DNA from: Colletotrichum lupini
Lineage: Eukaryota > Ascomycota > Sordariomycetes > Glomerellales > Glomerellaceae
DNA: 64,000 bases
Direction of reading: 5' to 3'
Assembly (NCBI RefSeq): GCF_023278565.1
Contig: NC_064682.1
Location: forward strand, 124,001-188,000
Under the pieces are notes generated by a model. It saw only the letters and a list, made by a program, of their open reading frames with translations, was not told the origin of the DNA and did no database searches. A program made the position numbers and the translations under genes. Shown here in pieces: positions 22,124 through 35,852 of the stretch (position 1 is its first letter; each line of letters starts with the position of its first letter).

Positions 22124-22682
22124 AGGGTTGGTTTTTAACAAGGAGTTGGACATACATAGACGGATCGTCAATCGTGATTGATGAGCATCCGAGGATGGAA
22201 GATGGTATAGATGGCATCACAGGGTGGAGTTTGAGCATAGCATTAGGGCGTTTGTTCTTTTCTGATTTTAGTATAATAGCGCATCTTGGTTGAACTTGGT
22301 CACTTGGAAGATAATACACCCACACTCCTTTCTTGTTGCGATTGCTATGACTGAAATGTAAATGCGCTGGCAAGTGATGAACGTGACAACTGATACCAGG
22401 GAGGGAGGGGTATTTACTGCCCATGTACTTTGTCGCTCTTATACAAAGGCCTCGTCAGCAGATCTTTTGTGAGCTCACGGCTGCTGGTAAAGGGTCCTAA
22501 CGTGCTAACACAAGACAAGATAAAGTATATGTAATTGCTAATGAAATCGCGAGGCTATGCTTACAGGCCTCACAAAAAGAAGAGAAGTAATGGTGAATCA
22601 AGTCAAAAAGACCCGCCCTCATGTATTCGAACCAGCCTCGGCCTGTTACCCGGCCACAGTGTCACACCATCCACCTCCCGCC
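22124..22682. other. Short intergenic between convergent genes
   Basis: These 559 bases separate the stop codons of the cysteine-rich repeat gene and Vps13 and should hold both 3' UTRs. No other feature was seen. Confidence 0.5.
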
Positions 22683-25600
22683 TTACTCGAGTCCCCTGAA
22701 CCGACGGTTGAATTCCTCCACAGCGACGGCCACCATCTTGTACAAAAAGGCGCGGCCACTTTCATCGCCAACAGGTAGGAACGGACCGTTCGTGCCTCCC
22801 CTCAGCGTCAGGCTCAGGCCAGTCCGCTCCTTGGCAATTGTCTGTACGTCCTTGAGGGGCACATCCCATTCCGACGTCAGTCGCCGGCTACGAATAAGCA
22901 AAATCCGAGCGTAAGTGACCATGACAACCATGTCCTCGCGTGGCAGTTCGAGGTGGGCAATGTAGTTCTCGTTGAAGTACTTGCCATTGTCGACCTGCTT
23001 CAACCATGACTGGCCAAGGGCTTCCCGGGCATTGTACGGTCGCACGATACCGTCAGAGGGCACGAATCGAGCAGGGCGGACGCGATCGAGTTCTGAGCCG
23101 TCAAAGACGGTGGTCGTGTTGCGGATGCCTTCCGAGACATTCGAGGCCATGTCTAGAACGCCAATAGCGGGCTTGGTAGCGAATCCGACGACACCCTTGC
23201 CGATTCCCTTGAAGAATCCAACAGCGCCCTCCTGCTCAGCACCCTCCAACGGCTTGCGGACGAGTCCACCCACGCCAGAAGCGGCGCTTGTGAAGAAAGA
23301 GTTGGCGCCGGTGGTGACCCCATACAGAGCATGTTTGGGTCGATTGCGTGCACGTGTAATGCGACGACGATCTTGAAATTGCTTGTCGAGAGTCGCAGCT
23401 GCAAGGCCCTTGGACAAGCTCCCAGTGAATTTGGAGAAGGAATCGGTGAAGCCGTAGACAGACTTCTTGACAAGTGACGCGGCTCCCTTCGCAACTCCGA
23501 TACCAAAGTCCTCGGGCTTGTCCGAAAGAATGAGGCCTTGGTAGGGTTCGTAGAACACGTCCGTGAGGCCGGAGCTGATGTTGTTGAACAAACCAACGGG
23601 GTTTCCGAGGAAGTCGGCAGACCCGAGGATCTTGTGAACCTGGTAGAGAACTTCTTGGCTGTAGTGACTCGTGATGTTTTGTGTCAAGGCAGCTACGGAC
23701 ACGCGAACGTTGTCTAGCATGAGTGCATTAAGGCGAATCGGCGCGTCGTTGATATTACCGATGGCCATCGTCATGACATTGAGGAAGAACATGAGAGGGT
23801 TTCGAGACGACGTCTTGTCCTCGGCATTGACTCGTTCCGTGCGCATGAAGGAGAGGTCGAGTTGCATGGGCTGGATGTTGAGCAGCTCGAAGTAGATGTC
23901 TTGGCCAGATTGCTGCCGCTGCGGCTCTGGGATGTCCAGCTCCTCGTCACAGAGTTTGCCTTCCTCATTGGTGTCTGACCAGGCGGCCCCAGGAATATTG
24001 GAGAAGTCCAAGACAGCGTAAACAAAGTCCTCATCGAGCTCGATTGTCATCTGCTGCATCAACAGTGTTGCATACTTGATGTACAGCACCCCGTAGGAAT
24101 CGTCCTTCACGCGAGTAACCATGGCGTGAAGCGAAGGATGTGCGTCGACCTCTTGAGCCCTCTTTGGCACGACACTCGGGTACAAGATCATCGGGAACAG
24201 ACCACCGTACAGCTGGTTGTCTATTTGAATCCACTTAACAGATAGAGCGATAGTCTGATGTAGAGGAGAATCGTGGTAACGAAGAGAGACGTCTCTGAAT
24301 GTGACGTATGCAAGTTCCTTTAGTTGTGAATTGATGAGCGAAATTCCAATACCCGAAAGCTTCAGCTGAGCGCGGAAGGTTGCTGTCGTCTCTTGGTCTT
24401 TGACCTCAAAGCCATCGGTGCTCGTGCGAGATCCGGACTTGGACTTCTGTCGATACAGACTCTTGGATTGCCTGAAGTTGGACAGAATCATCGTCTGGGT
24501 AGGTCCGTCAGCGGCAACATTGATGTCGATAATCTTCTGTTGTCCGGATGTTGTCGCAAACTTCATTGGAATCTGATTGCCGATTTCCGCGAGCTTGACA
24601 TGTCTTTCCTTGCCATGGGCGTTGATGATGATCTCACGGAACTTGGCAGCCGGGAAATCCCATGCGTATGGCATGATGCTCCTAGGCGGCAGCCTATACT
24701 TGATTGGCCTCCAGCCGGATCTGTCTTCGACTCCATCATCGTCCAGGCTAGGGTTGGCCTGGTAGAATGTGAATTCCGTATCACTCTCGTTTCGCATCTG
24801 GTAGGGCCAATTCTTGGTCTCTAAGCTGAGATGCAGGAAGATCGTTGCACCCTCCATTAAGATCTCAGCGCGAATCAGACGTTGGCGTTGGCCTGCTTTG
24901 GCAATCTTGACGTGGGTGGTTCCAATGTCTGATATGTTGAAAGGAGAGGTCCACTGGTTGTTCATGCCGGGATGACACAACGAAAGTTGCTTGATGGAGG
25001 TCTTCTGCATGAAGTGAAGTGGCTCATGGGCGCCGGGCTTCAGCGTCATAAACCCAGAAGAGCTAGACTCGCGTACGTTGATCTCCTCTCCAAGCTTGTT
25101 TTCCAGAACAAATCGTGGTGCGAGGGTAACGACCTTGGTCATCTTGTATTTGCCTTCTCCAGCCTCGGTGGTGATGCCAATGTGCACCTCAGTGTTCCTG
25201 GAGGGCGAGGGCAGCACCACCTCGGTTGTGCTTCCGATGGCGTCAAAACTCTGCGGCTTGCTCCATTCCGAATCCGCAATCTGCAGCAAGGCTCGGTTTC
25301 TATGATCGTCGTTGCCGTAGGAGAACATGAATGGCGTAGCTCTAGGACGGTTATTGCCAGACCTGGAGGACAGAGTCGACTGTCCGGCTGCAGGTCGTGC
25401 GCCCTGCAAGAAGCCCTTGGCTCTGATCTGCAGGTCAAGACCAGTCTTGTTCAGGATGATGTAGGGACTGTAGACCGTGACTCGGAAAGCTCCACCGCTA
25501 TCAGGGATCTTGTGGTAGTGGAGCTTGAGATTGAGCTGCAAGCCTTCCTCGTCCTTGCAGAGCAGCCTGTCTTCCTTTTTGAAATCATCCGAAGCCCCGG

Positions 25601-28600
25601 AGTTGATGATGGCAAAGTCGCTGGGTTTGAAGACAGTGTCCTGCATGTCGACACTGAGGAGGAGGAGGTGTGATAGCTCTACAACATGTACGGGGCTAAG
25701 ACCGCCTTTGCGGAGGAAGTTTGCCCAGTCCTTTTTGGTGTTTTTGTCGTAGATGCGATACTTGAAGTCGTAAGGAAGCAAGTTCTCGAGGATGACTGGA
25801 GGCGAAAGCTTGATGCGCATGTAAGGATAGTTTCTGAACGAGAGATTAGTCAAGGATCATGTTAAGATGATGGCAGACTTACTTGGTCAAAGGATTCGAC
25901 CGATCAAAGGTGGCGTTGAGCTGGAAGTAAAACGGGTCCCCGTTTTCCCCCTTGCAAACCATGGTCCGGGTTGGCCGCTTCAAGAGATCTCTCCACCACA
26001 AGGTCTCAGAGGACCAGGCGTAGCCAAATCCAGAGTCGGGCCGTACCAGTAGAGACTTCAAGAACACAGCACCCACAGGAGCCGGGCGGCTTTCACCGGG
26101 CGCGATCTTCTCAATCTTGAGCAGATGGCCCTCTTGCGCGTCGTAGACACCGAGCTCGACTGGGATCTGGGTGAGGTTGTCAACTACGAGGGGCGATCTT
26201 AAAGTGACATATTTGACGTTGTCCTTGCCCAGGGTGACCTCCACGAGAAGTCGGTGCAAAATGTTGTCAGTCTTCGGCTTGAGGCCGTAGATCGCTTCAC
26301 CCTCACGGTTCAGCCTGACGTTCTTGACCGGGTCAAAGCCACTACCTTCCAAGTGAATGCCGACACTACCAGTACTGCTCTCGGTCGAGAGGTTCTCTCG
26401 CATCTTCTCCCACGGTTCGAAGCTCCAAGGGACTTCCTGCCCGTCCTCGAGACGCGCGGTCATGTTGTCGTCCGTCGTCATACTCTTTGACTGTACGACA
26501 ACGTCAAATCCGGTATAGTTCCGGATGCGGTAAGGGGCGTCCACACCACGCGGTTTGCCGAGAACATCCTCATCCTTGCTAAGGAAAGCGAAGGACTTGG
26601 ACGCCAAAGCGATGGTAGCTGTCGTGATTGTGACATCAAAGATCTTTTTGGAAGCGACATCAATGGACAAAAGACCCGATTGCTGCTCTCTCGCAATGCC
26701 AAATCCGACCTGCCAAGGCTCTAGCAGAGGCTCCCACGCGGACTTTGAAAAGTTGTACACGTTCGTATAGATATCGATCGCAGTTTCAGCTTTGAGATTC
26801 GAAGACCAGTCTTCGGCCGTGGCGGTAAAGTTCTTGATACCCAGGTCCAGAATGGGAAGTTCGTGGACATCGCCGATAAGGACAACGCGGATGCCCTCGA
26901 TTGTTGCCGAAAGTTCCTCGTGGCGCTTCGGCTGAGTTTGAACAGCTGTGTTATTGGAATCACTATGGGCTTGTTTGGCCTGGGATGCTGCTACCAATGC
27001 AGTCTTGGACATCATAGTCTTATTCGCAATGGTTGAAGGGCCCTTGCCACTGGCAGTCCGCTGCTTCAGACCTGCTTGACGCAGCTTTCTCGCCTTCTCG
27101 TCAGCTGCCGATGCGCTCTTGCTCTCCTTCTGATCCTTTTGCTGTTGATCTGACAGCTCAGTCGCCTTGCTTGCGATCTGAAGTGCGAGCAGAATGTCTC
27201 TTAGGGACAACCTCAAAATCAGGGGTTCAATATCAGCATGGATGCTTGTAATGTTGGGTTTCGAGCTATCCATAGACATTTGGACTGAAAAGTCGTCAAT
27301 GAGTCGGAGACGCGAGTCTTCGAATCGATCCATTCGGCACAAAAACATGCCGATCTCGGAGACCTGGAAGGTCAGAGCATGTTGCTGAGAAAGCAAAACT
27401 TGCTTAGTACCCAGAACAATGGCTTCGGAGCTTGCGCTGAGGGGGTTGGCGATCAGGATGACCTGTGCATCGACAATGTTCACCCTATACGCAATGCTCA
27501 TGGTGCTCTGTGGCTTCTCCTCCGTCTCTGCCTGCGGCTCTTCCGCGCCCTCTCTACTGCTCTTCTGGGACTTGGGCTTATTGGACCAAGTGACTTGCAT
27601 TGAGTCGGCGTCGGCTTCTGATTCGTCGGGGGTCTCGAACAGAGACTCATCGTCTACCGGAGAAGGTTCCTCCGGTTGCAAGCCAACCATGACGAAGTTC
27701 TGGATGGCAAAGAGATAGTCGAGTGCAAAGATTATGCGTGGGCTGTCAACGGTGACGATTGCGATTAGGCTTCTGTCTTGGCCGCCAGACATTGTGATGC
27801 TGGCCATCAGTTGTTGAACCTCCTTGTTTGAAGAAGTCATGATACGTCGGAACTTGTTTGTTTCACGCGGACGGCTGTCGTAAATCGTGAATGAGTGGAT
27901 CAGGAACTCGCCTTCGAGCGAACCATCGTTGAGCATTCTCGTCTTGAGTTTGGTGACGTCCAAAGAGAAGCGCGACAGGCTGGCATCTTCAAGCTTGCCG
28001 ATCGGCTTGTCATCCGGAGCAAGTAATAGCTCCATGCCAATTGTGTTGACCTGGAAGACAAGGTCTAGTTTTGTCCATGTCTGGTTCTTGGGTGACAGTT
28101 CGGGCCCAAGATCGACTTGCTTCTCCTCCTCGCTACCCTTCTTGTCAAGTGGTATGGATCTTGCTCTTTGAAGAGTGTCCTTGTCTATTTCTCGCTCAGC
28201 TTCCTGATCTTGCTCTTCTGAATCGGTGGCGAACGCTGCTGGTACTGCCTTCGAAATCTCCATCAGGAACCTCAGTTGGTACTGAGTAAGTTTCAAGTTG
28301 AAATCCGACATGCTTCCTTCAATTTCGAGCTCGGGTCGCTTTGTGCCATCTTGGTGCTCGGCATACGTGACATTGAAGCCCAAGTCAACTTTGTCGATCA
28401 ACTCCAACTCCTCTGAAAGGTCACCAGGATAGTTGAAATCGGACGTCAGACGAATATTGCGAATGCCTGCGGAGATCTTGGTCGCAATTTGGGAGTCTTG
28501 GGAATCGTCCAAGGGCGCGAACTTGTTCTGAGCGTAGATCTCACCCAAGTAGGCAGTAATAACGTCCCGTTTGGGCTGGCCGTGATTGACGACCCGAGGG

Positions 28601-31600
28601 AAGACGACAATTGGCGTCTTGACCACAACGTCGTACTTAAACTTGTTTGTGCTTTGTTGGATTTGGGTGGCCTGGGACGCTGCGGCTTGACGTGCGGCGT
28701 TGTAAATGGCTTGCATCTTGCCAAATTTGACGAGGAACTGAATGATCTTCCGGAAGGGCTCCTCGAGAAAATTAAGCTTGACGGAACCAGCCCGTAGGTA
28801 GACCGATGAGTCGTATCCAGGATACGCTTTCTTGTTGGTAGCATCGAACGTCTCGTAGCGGAAGTCAGCGAGCTCATCGCCTTGAATAGAAATGAGTTGC
28901 CTCAGGTTGGAATCCTCCGAGACACCTTGATTGATATCGTCAACCAGATTGAGATTGCCCAGTCTAGCATTGACTCGCATCGTCTTGCCCAGAAGGAAGA
29001 CTCCAACATCGGCGTGATTGAAAGACAGGGTTGCTAGGCGAATTCCATCGTTGTTCAGGATCAGACGGATACTCTTCAGGTCGATCTTGACTCTAATGGA
29101 GCCTGCGTTCGTAGGCCCGTCCTCGGGAGGAGCATCAACGGCAATCTCAACACCTTCGTCATCGTCCTCCGAATCGGAGATGGCCTTCTGTTCTTGAGGC
29201 GTCGCTGCCTCGTTGTTGTTCCCTGTGAAAGTTGCCAGGATGAAGTCAAGCAAGGTAAGAAGCGTCTTCCGCGTAACGATGAGGTTGATAGTCGATATTG
29301 CGGCGGTAACGTTCGTCTCCACACCTTCATACACAGGCATGAACTCTGGTGATAGTCGATTAACCTTGGTAAACTTGACGCTGACAAGACTACGATTCTG
29401 CTCTCGATCCTCAACGTCTCCAGATGAAACAATGGACTTGAACTCCGCAGGAGGGTTGTCAACAAAGTCGTCCATGATGACGGAACCAAGCGAGACCTCT
29501 GCAGACATGTCATAGGGACGTAGATAGAAAAGAAGGTCGAAATTCTCAGCAACAAGCTCGACAAGAAGCTGATCAGGCTTCTTCCTGTCAGGATCGCTCC
29601 GATAGAGGGATCCCTTGAGGGTGTCGACCTTGAACTTGAGCTCGAAAGAACGCTGTTGGAGCTTGAGCTGTTCCTTGTTGCTCCTGCCACCATCGTCGGC
29701 GTCCTCAAACTCGTCCTGATCGTCGTCATCTTCGTCAATCACGATGGCAGTTTGTTGCTGCATGAAAGGGAATTGAGAAGACTTCCGGCGGCTATTGGTG
29801 TCCTTGCGAGAACGCGATCGGTTAGAGGCGGTACTCAGGCCACGTGGGCGAGTTGTCACTGCTTGGTCCTGGGAGTCCTTGATTTGCGCCTGTTGCAGCT
29901 CTTGGTTGCCAAACTTGGGGATGGCGACATCGATAATTCGCATCAAATTCTTGTACTTGGAATCTGATATGGTTGCATGGAGCATGGGAAGGTGGCCAGA
30001 GACCTTCAGTTTGGTCAGATTTGGCGCCTTGGGCAGAATCGAAGTCTCCACCACAAAGTCGACGTTGATCTCTTCCACCACGTGCAAGTGCTGTGTGTCG
30101 TCCTTGTTCGATATTTGAGCCTTTGTCGCCTCGATCGAGGGACCAATCAGCACCTGGGTGGAGGAGAGCTTGACCAAGAATTTGTCGTACATGACAGACT
30201 CTAAGCGCTTGAAGTCTTCGTCAGTGTACGATTGGCGTTGTTTCGACTGAATCTGTTTCATAGTGTCCTGGTCCACCAGCTCGCTGTTAACGCTGATATG
30301 ACCGGCATCCAGAATTAGACAAGTAGATTCTTTGACGTTGATGCTGACCGGTACAATAATAAGCGGGGCCTGCAGGTCAAGCTGGGCATTGATGGTCTTG
30401 TGCTCCTCGAGAGCGAATTCCAGACCAGCCCGCGTCTGTTCTCGGAAGGTCTCTACGGTGGCGCCGGCGGTTTCCATCAGCGCCGTGATGGACTCCATGT
30501 GTCGTTCTGGTGGTCTAAAGAAGTCGGCCACGCCTACGACGAAGTTTGGATTCCAGACAATCTCGAGTGGCTTGAGGGATCCGCTGAGAGCAATGTCGCC
30601 TTCGCGATCGATGGGGTTTTGTTCGACCTCAAAGCGAAAGAAGGGTTCGTCGTCGTTATCTTCGAGCTCTTCGATGGTTAGGCGTTTTTGGTCGTGGATC
30701 TCGGGGGCGTCCTTGACTCTGACAATCTCGGGGAACAGTGAGTCTGGCGTGGTGCCATCGTTGACACGAAGTCCACCCAGACTGAGATCAGCCAGAAAGG
30801 AATCAGGACGCTGCAGCACCTTGGCTTTGAAAACATCAAAGTGCAGGCTCAGAAGATCACTCCGCTTGCCATTATGGCTCTTCTTCAGCGTGAAGCTTCC
30901 GGTGCTCAGCCATGCCTCAACTTGCATCTTGACAGAGTCCCGAGGAACATCAACTGACTCTGCCAAGGCAGTCTTCTCGTCAAACTCGATGGCGTCGTAG
31001 AGCTCTTTGCGCTGCTCCTCGGTGATTTGTGTGTTCTCATCATCTTCGGCATGGTGTTCCTGCTGCTTCTGACCACTACCCCAGGCCCACGCCAGCCAGC
31101 CCTGTTGCTCCTGTTTAGGGGGCTGGTTCTTTAGGGCAGCGGCATTCTCCTTCTTAAGCTGGTTCCGTGCCAGAGATCGCCAGAATCGGAGATCCTCGTA
31201 ATCGAGCTTGATCTCGAGTTTGTTGATGTCTTCGTTCTCTTGGGAGCTGAGTTGTTGCTGTTGCTTGCGCTTCTTGAAGAGTTCAATGTAGCGTTGGCGG
31301 TCATCACGTCGTTCTTTGAAGTATTCCCATGACCATCTACGGTTCTTCTCGTGGATCTTGCTGAGGACTGAGTCACCAGCAAACTTGAGCCAGGCCCTGG
31401 GGTCTTCCTTGGGTGTAACTCCTTTGGGCTGGAATTTTTTGTACTCTTGGTGGCGGATGAAGTAGTGGAAAAGGTCAACCATCATCAAGCCATCACGGTA
31501 CTGGTCGTCATCGATTACGAGACCAATCTCCTCAAAGAGTAGACTGGCCTTGGCCTTGGGAGCATGGACATCCCCCGTCTTGTCGAGGACAATCTTTGCC

Positions 31601-32409
31601 TTTCCGTTGACGGGTCGCAGGATGAATTGGTGGTTGAGGCCTGTGTCCTCGGTCGACCCTATCAGGCTCTTGAACTTGTCAACCATCTCATCATGCGGCA
31701 TCGGTGGTTTGTCGCCAGTATCGACCTCTCGGCCCGGGCCTAGCAGCTCTGTATCTGTGTTCCAGTAGACGGCGAGGGCGCCGAGGGTTGCAAGCTTGTG
31801 GGTGCTCTTGGTCGAGTCCTGGACAAAGGTGGGCTTCCACTGGCCGTCGGTGCTGACAGCACTGAACTCCTCGAGAGTCACACCAAGTGCAAAGGGGTGT
31901 CCGGGAGCGGAAATGGAATCTTCATATCGGATATGGATGTTCTTGACTGTGACTTGCAGGTTGTCGACAATCTTGGTGACCAGGCTCTGGGTAAATGTCT
32001 GGCTCTTTTTCTGCTCCTCCTGGCTCATACCCTCCTGAGACCTCTCCTTGAGAAGCTCGGCAGAATCGAGTTTCTCCATCTTGATCCTCTGCTTCCTACG
32101 CTCTTCCTCTTGCTCGTCATACGCAGCCTCTTCCCGGGGGGAGGCCAGCAGAAAGACATCCTCGATGAAGACCTTGACGGGCGCGCCACGCAAGTTGGAC
32201 CATGGGATTATGAGTGTGAGCTCGCCGAGATGGCCTTCCATGACGTTGATGGGAAGCTTCAGCTGGTCGAGAGCTTCCCTCCGAAGCTCGAGGTTGCGTA
32301 GCTTGACATCGCCAGACCAGATTCCAACCTTGAGCTGTGCTGGATCGAAATTCTTGACGTACATGCCCAGGAACCTATTGAGCAGGCCGGCAACGAGTCC
32401 CTCCAACAT
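22683..32409 (-). CDS. VPS13: Vps13, chorein-type bridge lipid-transfer protein
   Basis: Two exons, 32409-25883 and 25833-22683, with a 50-nt intron (GTAAGT donor, CTAAT branch, CAG acceptor) give 3,225 residues, the usual size of fungal Vps13. The protein is a rod-like channel that moves glycerophospholipids between membranes at contact sites (endosome, vacuole, mitochondrion, prospore membrane). The N-terminus (MLEGLVAGLLNRFLGMYVKN) is the chorein domain. Next come long repeating-beta-groove regions broken by Gln/Lys-rich loops and an acidic loop near residues 880-900. The adaptor-binding region spans about residues 1900-2500. The C-terminal ATG2-like part has the segment GLFNNISSGLTDVFYEPYQG, and a PH-like end carries VVMVTYARILLIRS. 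The frame is intact throughout. It is divergent from the mitochondrial membrane protein gene, with 1.9 kb between starts. Confidence 0.97.
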
Positions 32410-34356
32410 CTTGTCTGTATGTGGCGCCTTAACCCTGGCGAGGGAGGGTCAGGTTGGTGTTCTATCGTGTGTCGGTAATGGGAAGCATAGGAAGGGAGAG
32501 ACTCGGAAAGTCGGAAAGCTCGATGACGACGGGCAGGGCGCAGGTCAGATCAGTAGCCGCCGGAAAGGCTCTGCCGTCATCAAAGTGACGCGCGCTGTAG
32601 GATGGTATCGTGTACGCGGTCTTGGTGGGTTGCTCGGTTTTTGGGCGTCGTTACTTTTCGACGTAGGTGTAATATCAAGCGTACTATCAACGGTGGGTGA
32701 TGTGGAATTTTTGGGTATCGAGGGGTGGATGTCGTGTTCTCGGATGGCGTGCCGTCGGCCGTGACTCCGGGTCTGAGGTGTACTGGCGGCGAAGTAGGGC
32801 AAGGTAGGTAGGCAGGTATGGGAAAGAGAATGCCGCGTCGCAGATTTGCCCAAAAGTGAATGTTTGCCAGCTCAAGTTTGACAGATTGCAGGCTCGTCTG
32901 CGTTGTCGATATTGAGCTGGTGCTTGTGCTTGTGCTTGTGCTGGTACTGGGGGGTGGGCGTTGGCAGGGTTGGTTTGGTCACAGTGTCGGGGCAGGTTGG
33001 GGTCTGGACTGAGGGAGCGGCGGATTTGTGCATGATGACGCTGCCTGATTGTTGAAGTGGGTGAGCGCCAGCCAGCTGCCAAAGTGCTTTCCCCCGCACC
33101 AGAGCCAGAAACAGGCCAGGGCAACAGCTCGGCCCAGGGCAGACTGTGTGGCTGCCCGCTGCCTCTTGCCAGAACTTCAGGTGCTCCTGCTCCGAATGGA
33201 CCGTCACAGACGTCTACAAGTGGATCCTAGTGGACCCGTTGAGCCACGGCAGGGTGGGTCTACCGACTACACAGTACTCCGGACTTCAGTCAAGGTAGGT
33301 AGCTAGGTACATACCTACATCATAGCCCGATTCGGTAAGGCCCTCACTCAGGTTTGTACGTATTTGTATCAATACTTTAAGCGGGACTCGACTCCCATCA
33401 TCAAAGAGGAATAGAGGTTATGAGTCTTGGCTACGGTAGGCAAGTATCAAGTGCTCTCTCTTTTCGGTTTTGGAAATTCAATCATGATCTGGTGCGTTAG
33501 GACGAACTACAACATTGGAATGTCTGTGTTAATTGCTACATATGCGCTTGCGATGGTAAATACCTACGTCTGGTAAATACCTACGACTGAGGAAATGCAC
33601 TCAGCTGCCTTTCGTGCTCCCTTAATTCAGTACTTACCTACCTAAGGTACGGAGCGGAGTACGGGCTGCGTAAGTAAGGTGAGGGGTGAGACAGGTACCT
33701 AGGGTAGTTACCCAAGGCGTGGCATCGCATCGGCACAGACGGCGGGGGATAGAAGAGGAGGAGCTTGGGCCACTAAGCAGTAGCGGTACTCCACCCCACT
33801 CAGCTGCTGGTTCGTCCAATGCGGAGCCTCTGGCCCGGACGTCACTGGGTGCCTACCACCTTGGGCATGGGACAGGTCTCCACATTACGTCACCATCCGG
33901 CAGCTGGAGCTCTGGCAACCTCGATGGCCTGGGCTGCGTGCGATCTGATGGCCATGCAAACGCGAACAATGAGGACCTTACCGTGGACCAGCTGTGTGCC
34001 TTGGTTTTCCACGTCCAGTTCCAGTTCTGGACCCGAGCCTTACATCAACTTGAGGCAATCGGATAAGGTAGGCACTTTGCGAATTTAATTGGTCCTCTCG
34101 GGCGACACCAAAAGAGGCCTTCAAGACACCCGGCCGGACTCTTGATTTGCTTCAACAATCATCAACAACAACTTCCCACAGGCATTGATACCACCAATTC
34201 CCAGAGAGGATACAACTGTTTGCTGGCTTCATTCCGACCTTGATTCCTTCCGTTCATACATTTGGACTACAACTTGAAACTGTCCAAAACCATACCAACT
34301 TCGCCATCCTCGCACACAAGATAGCTCCTGAAAACATACGCCAAAGCTCCCTCACG
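32410..34356. other. Divergent promoter region of Vps13 and the TMEM69-type gene
   Basis: No supported gene. The sequence between 33290 and 33720 is rich in TACCTACC/GGTAGGTA strings and contains GTACGGAGCGGAGTACGG at 33647-33664. A degenerate CTTGTG repeat lies near 32925-32942. Confidence 0.45.
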
Positions 34357-35852
34357 ATGCTTCGCTCTTCGCGTCAACTCGCGCGGATTGCTCCACGCAA
34401 AGTCGCAGCTCCCTCAGCAATCCCGTCAACACCCTTCTCGACGAGGTCTCCGTCGAGTGCTCTTCACACCCCCAGGCGACCTGCTTCGGCCCTCCAAGCT
34501 CGTTTAATTCCCTTGTCCCTCCAAGCGCGATACACCAATTCGCCCTACGACAAGATCGATAAGAAGGCCGAGGCCGAGATTGCAAAGAAGAAGCTCGAGT
34601 CTAATCCCGAGGCGGTTTCGACCGAGTCGTCTAGGATTCACCTCTTTGAGCCGGAACCTGCAAAAACACAAAAGGAAGAGGATCTCACGGGAGGACTCAA
34701 GAAGGAGTTGGTAAGTCTGCTCCAGCCTATTCCGCCCCAGATACCATACGGTACACACCAATTGACACATTACCGATAGAACATTGTCAAGGATACCTTC
34801 AATCTTAGCGAAGTGCCAAGGGAGCCCTACTTGCTCGGTCTTGCAGGCACTCTGCCCTACCTTGCTACATCCCTGAGCACAGTCTACCTGAGCTGGGACC
34901 TGAACCTCGAATGGCCCTCTACGTCGACATTTGCAAACCATATTTACATGAATCATGATTCAGCGCAATACTGGCTGAGCCTCCTCGAGCCCATCCAGCT
35001 CGGATACGGCGCCATCATCATCTCCTTCCTTGGAGCAGTCCATTGGGTGAGCAGCATCCGCGCGTCAACTGCGATGGAATGACCGGGCTAACGCTATTGT
35101 AGGGCATGGAATACGCCGAAAAGACGCCTCATCCCACCCGAACAAAGTTCCGCTACGGCATGGGTGTCGTCGCGCCTATGATTGCCTGGCCATCCCTCCT
35201 CATGCCCGTCGAATACGCCCTCACTTCTCAATTCGCCGCCTTCACCTTCCTCTACCTTGCCGACACCCGAGCCAAGAACAAGGGCTGGACCCCACAATGG
35301 TACGGAATCTACCGCTTCGTCCTGACTGCCATTGTTGGAGTCTCCATCTTTGTCAGCTTGGTTGGTCGCACCAAGATTGGCAACGCACAACCCCATATTG
35401 GCGAAGGCCTAGCTGAGAGCATGCACCTGGGCAAGACCGACACCACCAAGGACTGGGCTAAGCTCGAGGAGGAGGAGAGAAAGAAGCAGAAAAAGGAGAA
35501 GGAAGAGGCTGAGAAGAAGAAGAAGGAAGAAGAGAAGAAGCAAAAGGAGGAGGAGAAGAAGAATGCCAAGAAGGGCGACTCCAAGAGCAAGAGCAAGAAG
35601 GATGACAAGAAGGACTCCGGTGCCAACAAGAAGGACGACTCCGAGGAGGAGGAAAATGAGAAGGTGGAGGAGAAGGAGGAGGATAAGCAAGACAAGGACG
35701 ACAAGCAGGATGACTCAAAGGAAGAAAAGTCTGAGGACAAGGACGGGTCTGAGGATGACTCAAAGGATGGGGATAAGGACGATTCCAAGGATGAGGGCAA
35801 GTCCAAGTCCAAGTCCAAGGATGAGGGCAAGAAGAAGGAGAAGAAGGAGTAA
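34357..35852 (+). CDS. Mitochondrial inner-membrane protein, TMEM69/DUF3429 type, with long charged tail
   Basis: Three exons, 34357-34710, 34780-35046 and 35103-35852, give 456 residues. The N-terminus (MLRSSRQLARIAPRKVAAPS) is Arg-rich and lacks acidic residues, as in a mitochondrial presequence. Residues 119-300 hold the DUF3429 part with about five hydrophobic segments, starting EPYLLGLAGTLPYLATSL and including WPSLLMPVEYALTSQF. From residue 328 to the end (129 residues) the sequence is almost only Lys, Glu, Asp and Ser, a low-complexity polyampholyte. The same gene structure is known in other fungi as a mitochondrial inner-membrane protein of unknown biochemical role. Intron donors and acceptors are standard (GTAAGT...GATAG, GTGAGC...TGTAG). 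I preferred the ATG at 34357 to the in-frame one at 34240 because it gives a clean targeting sequence. Confidence 0.85.
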
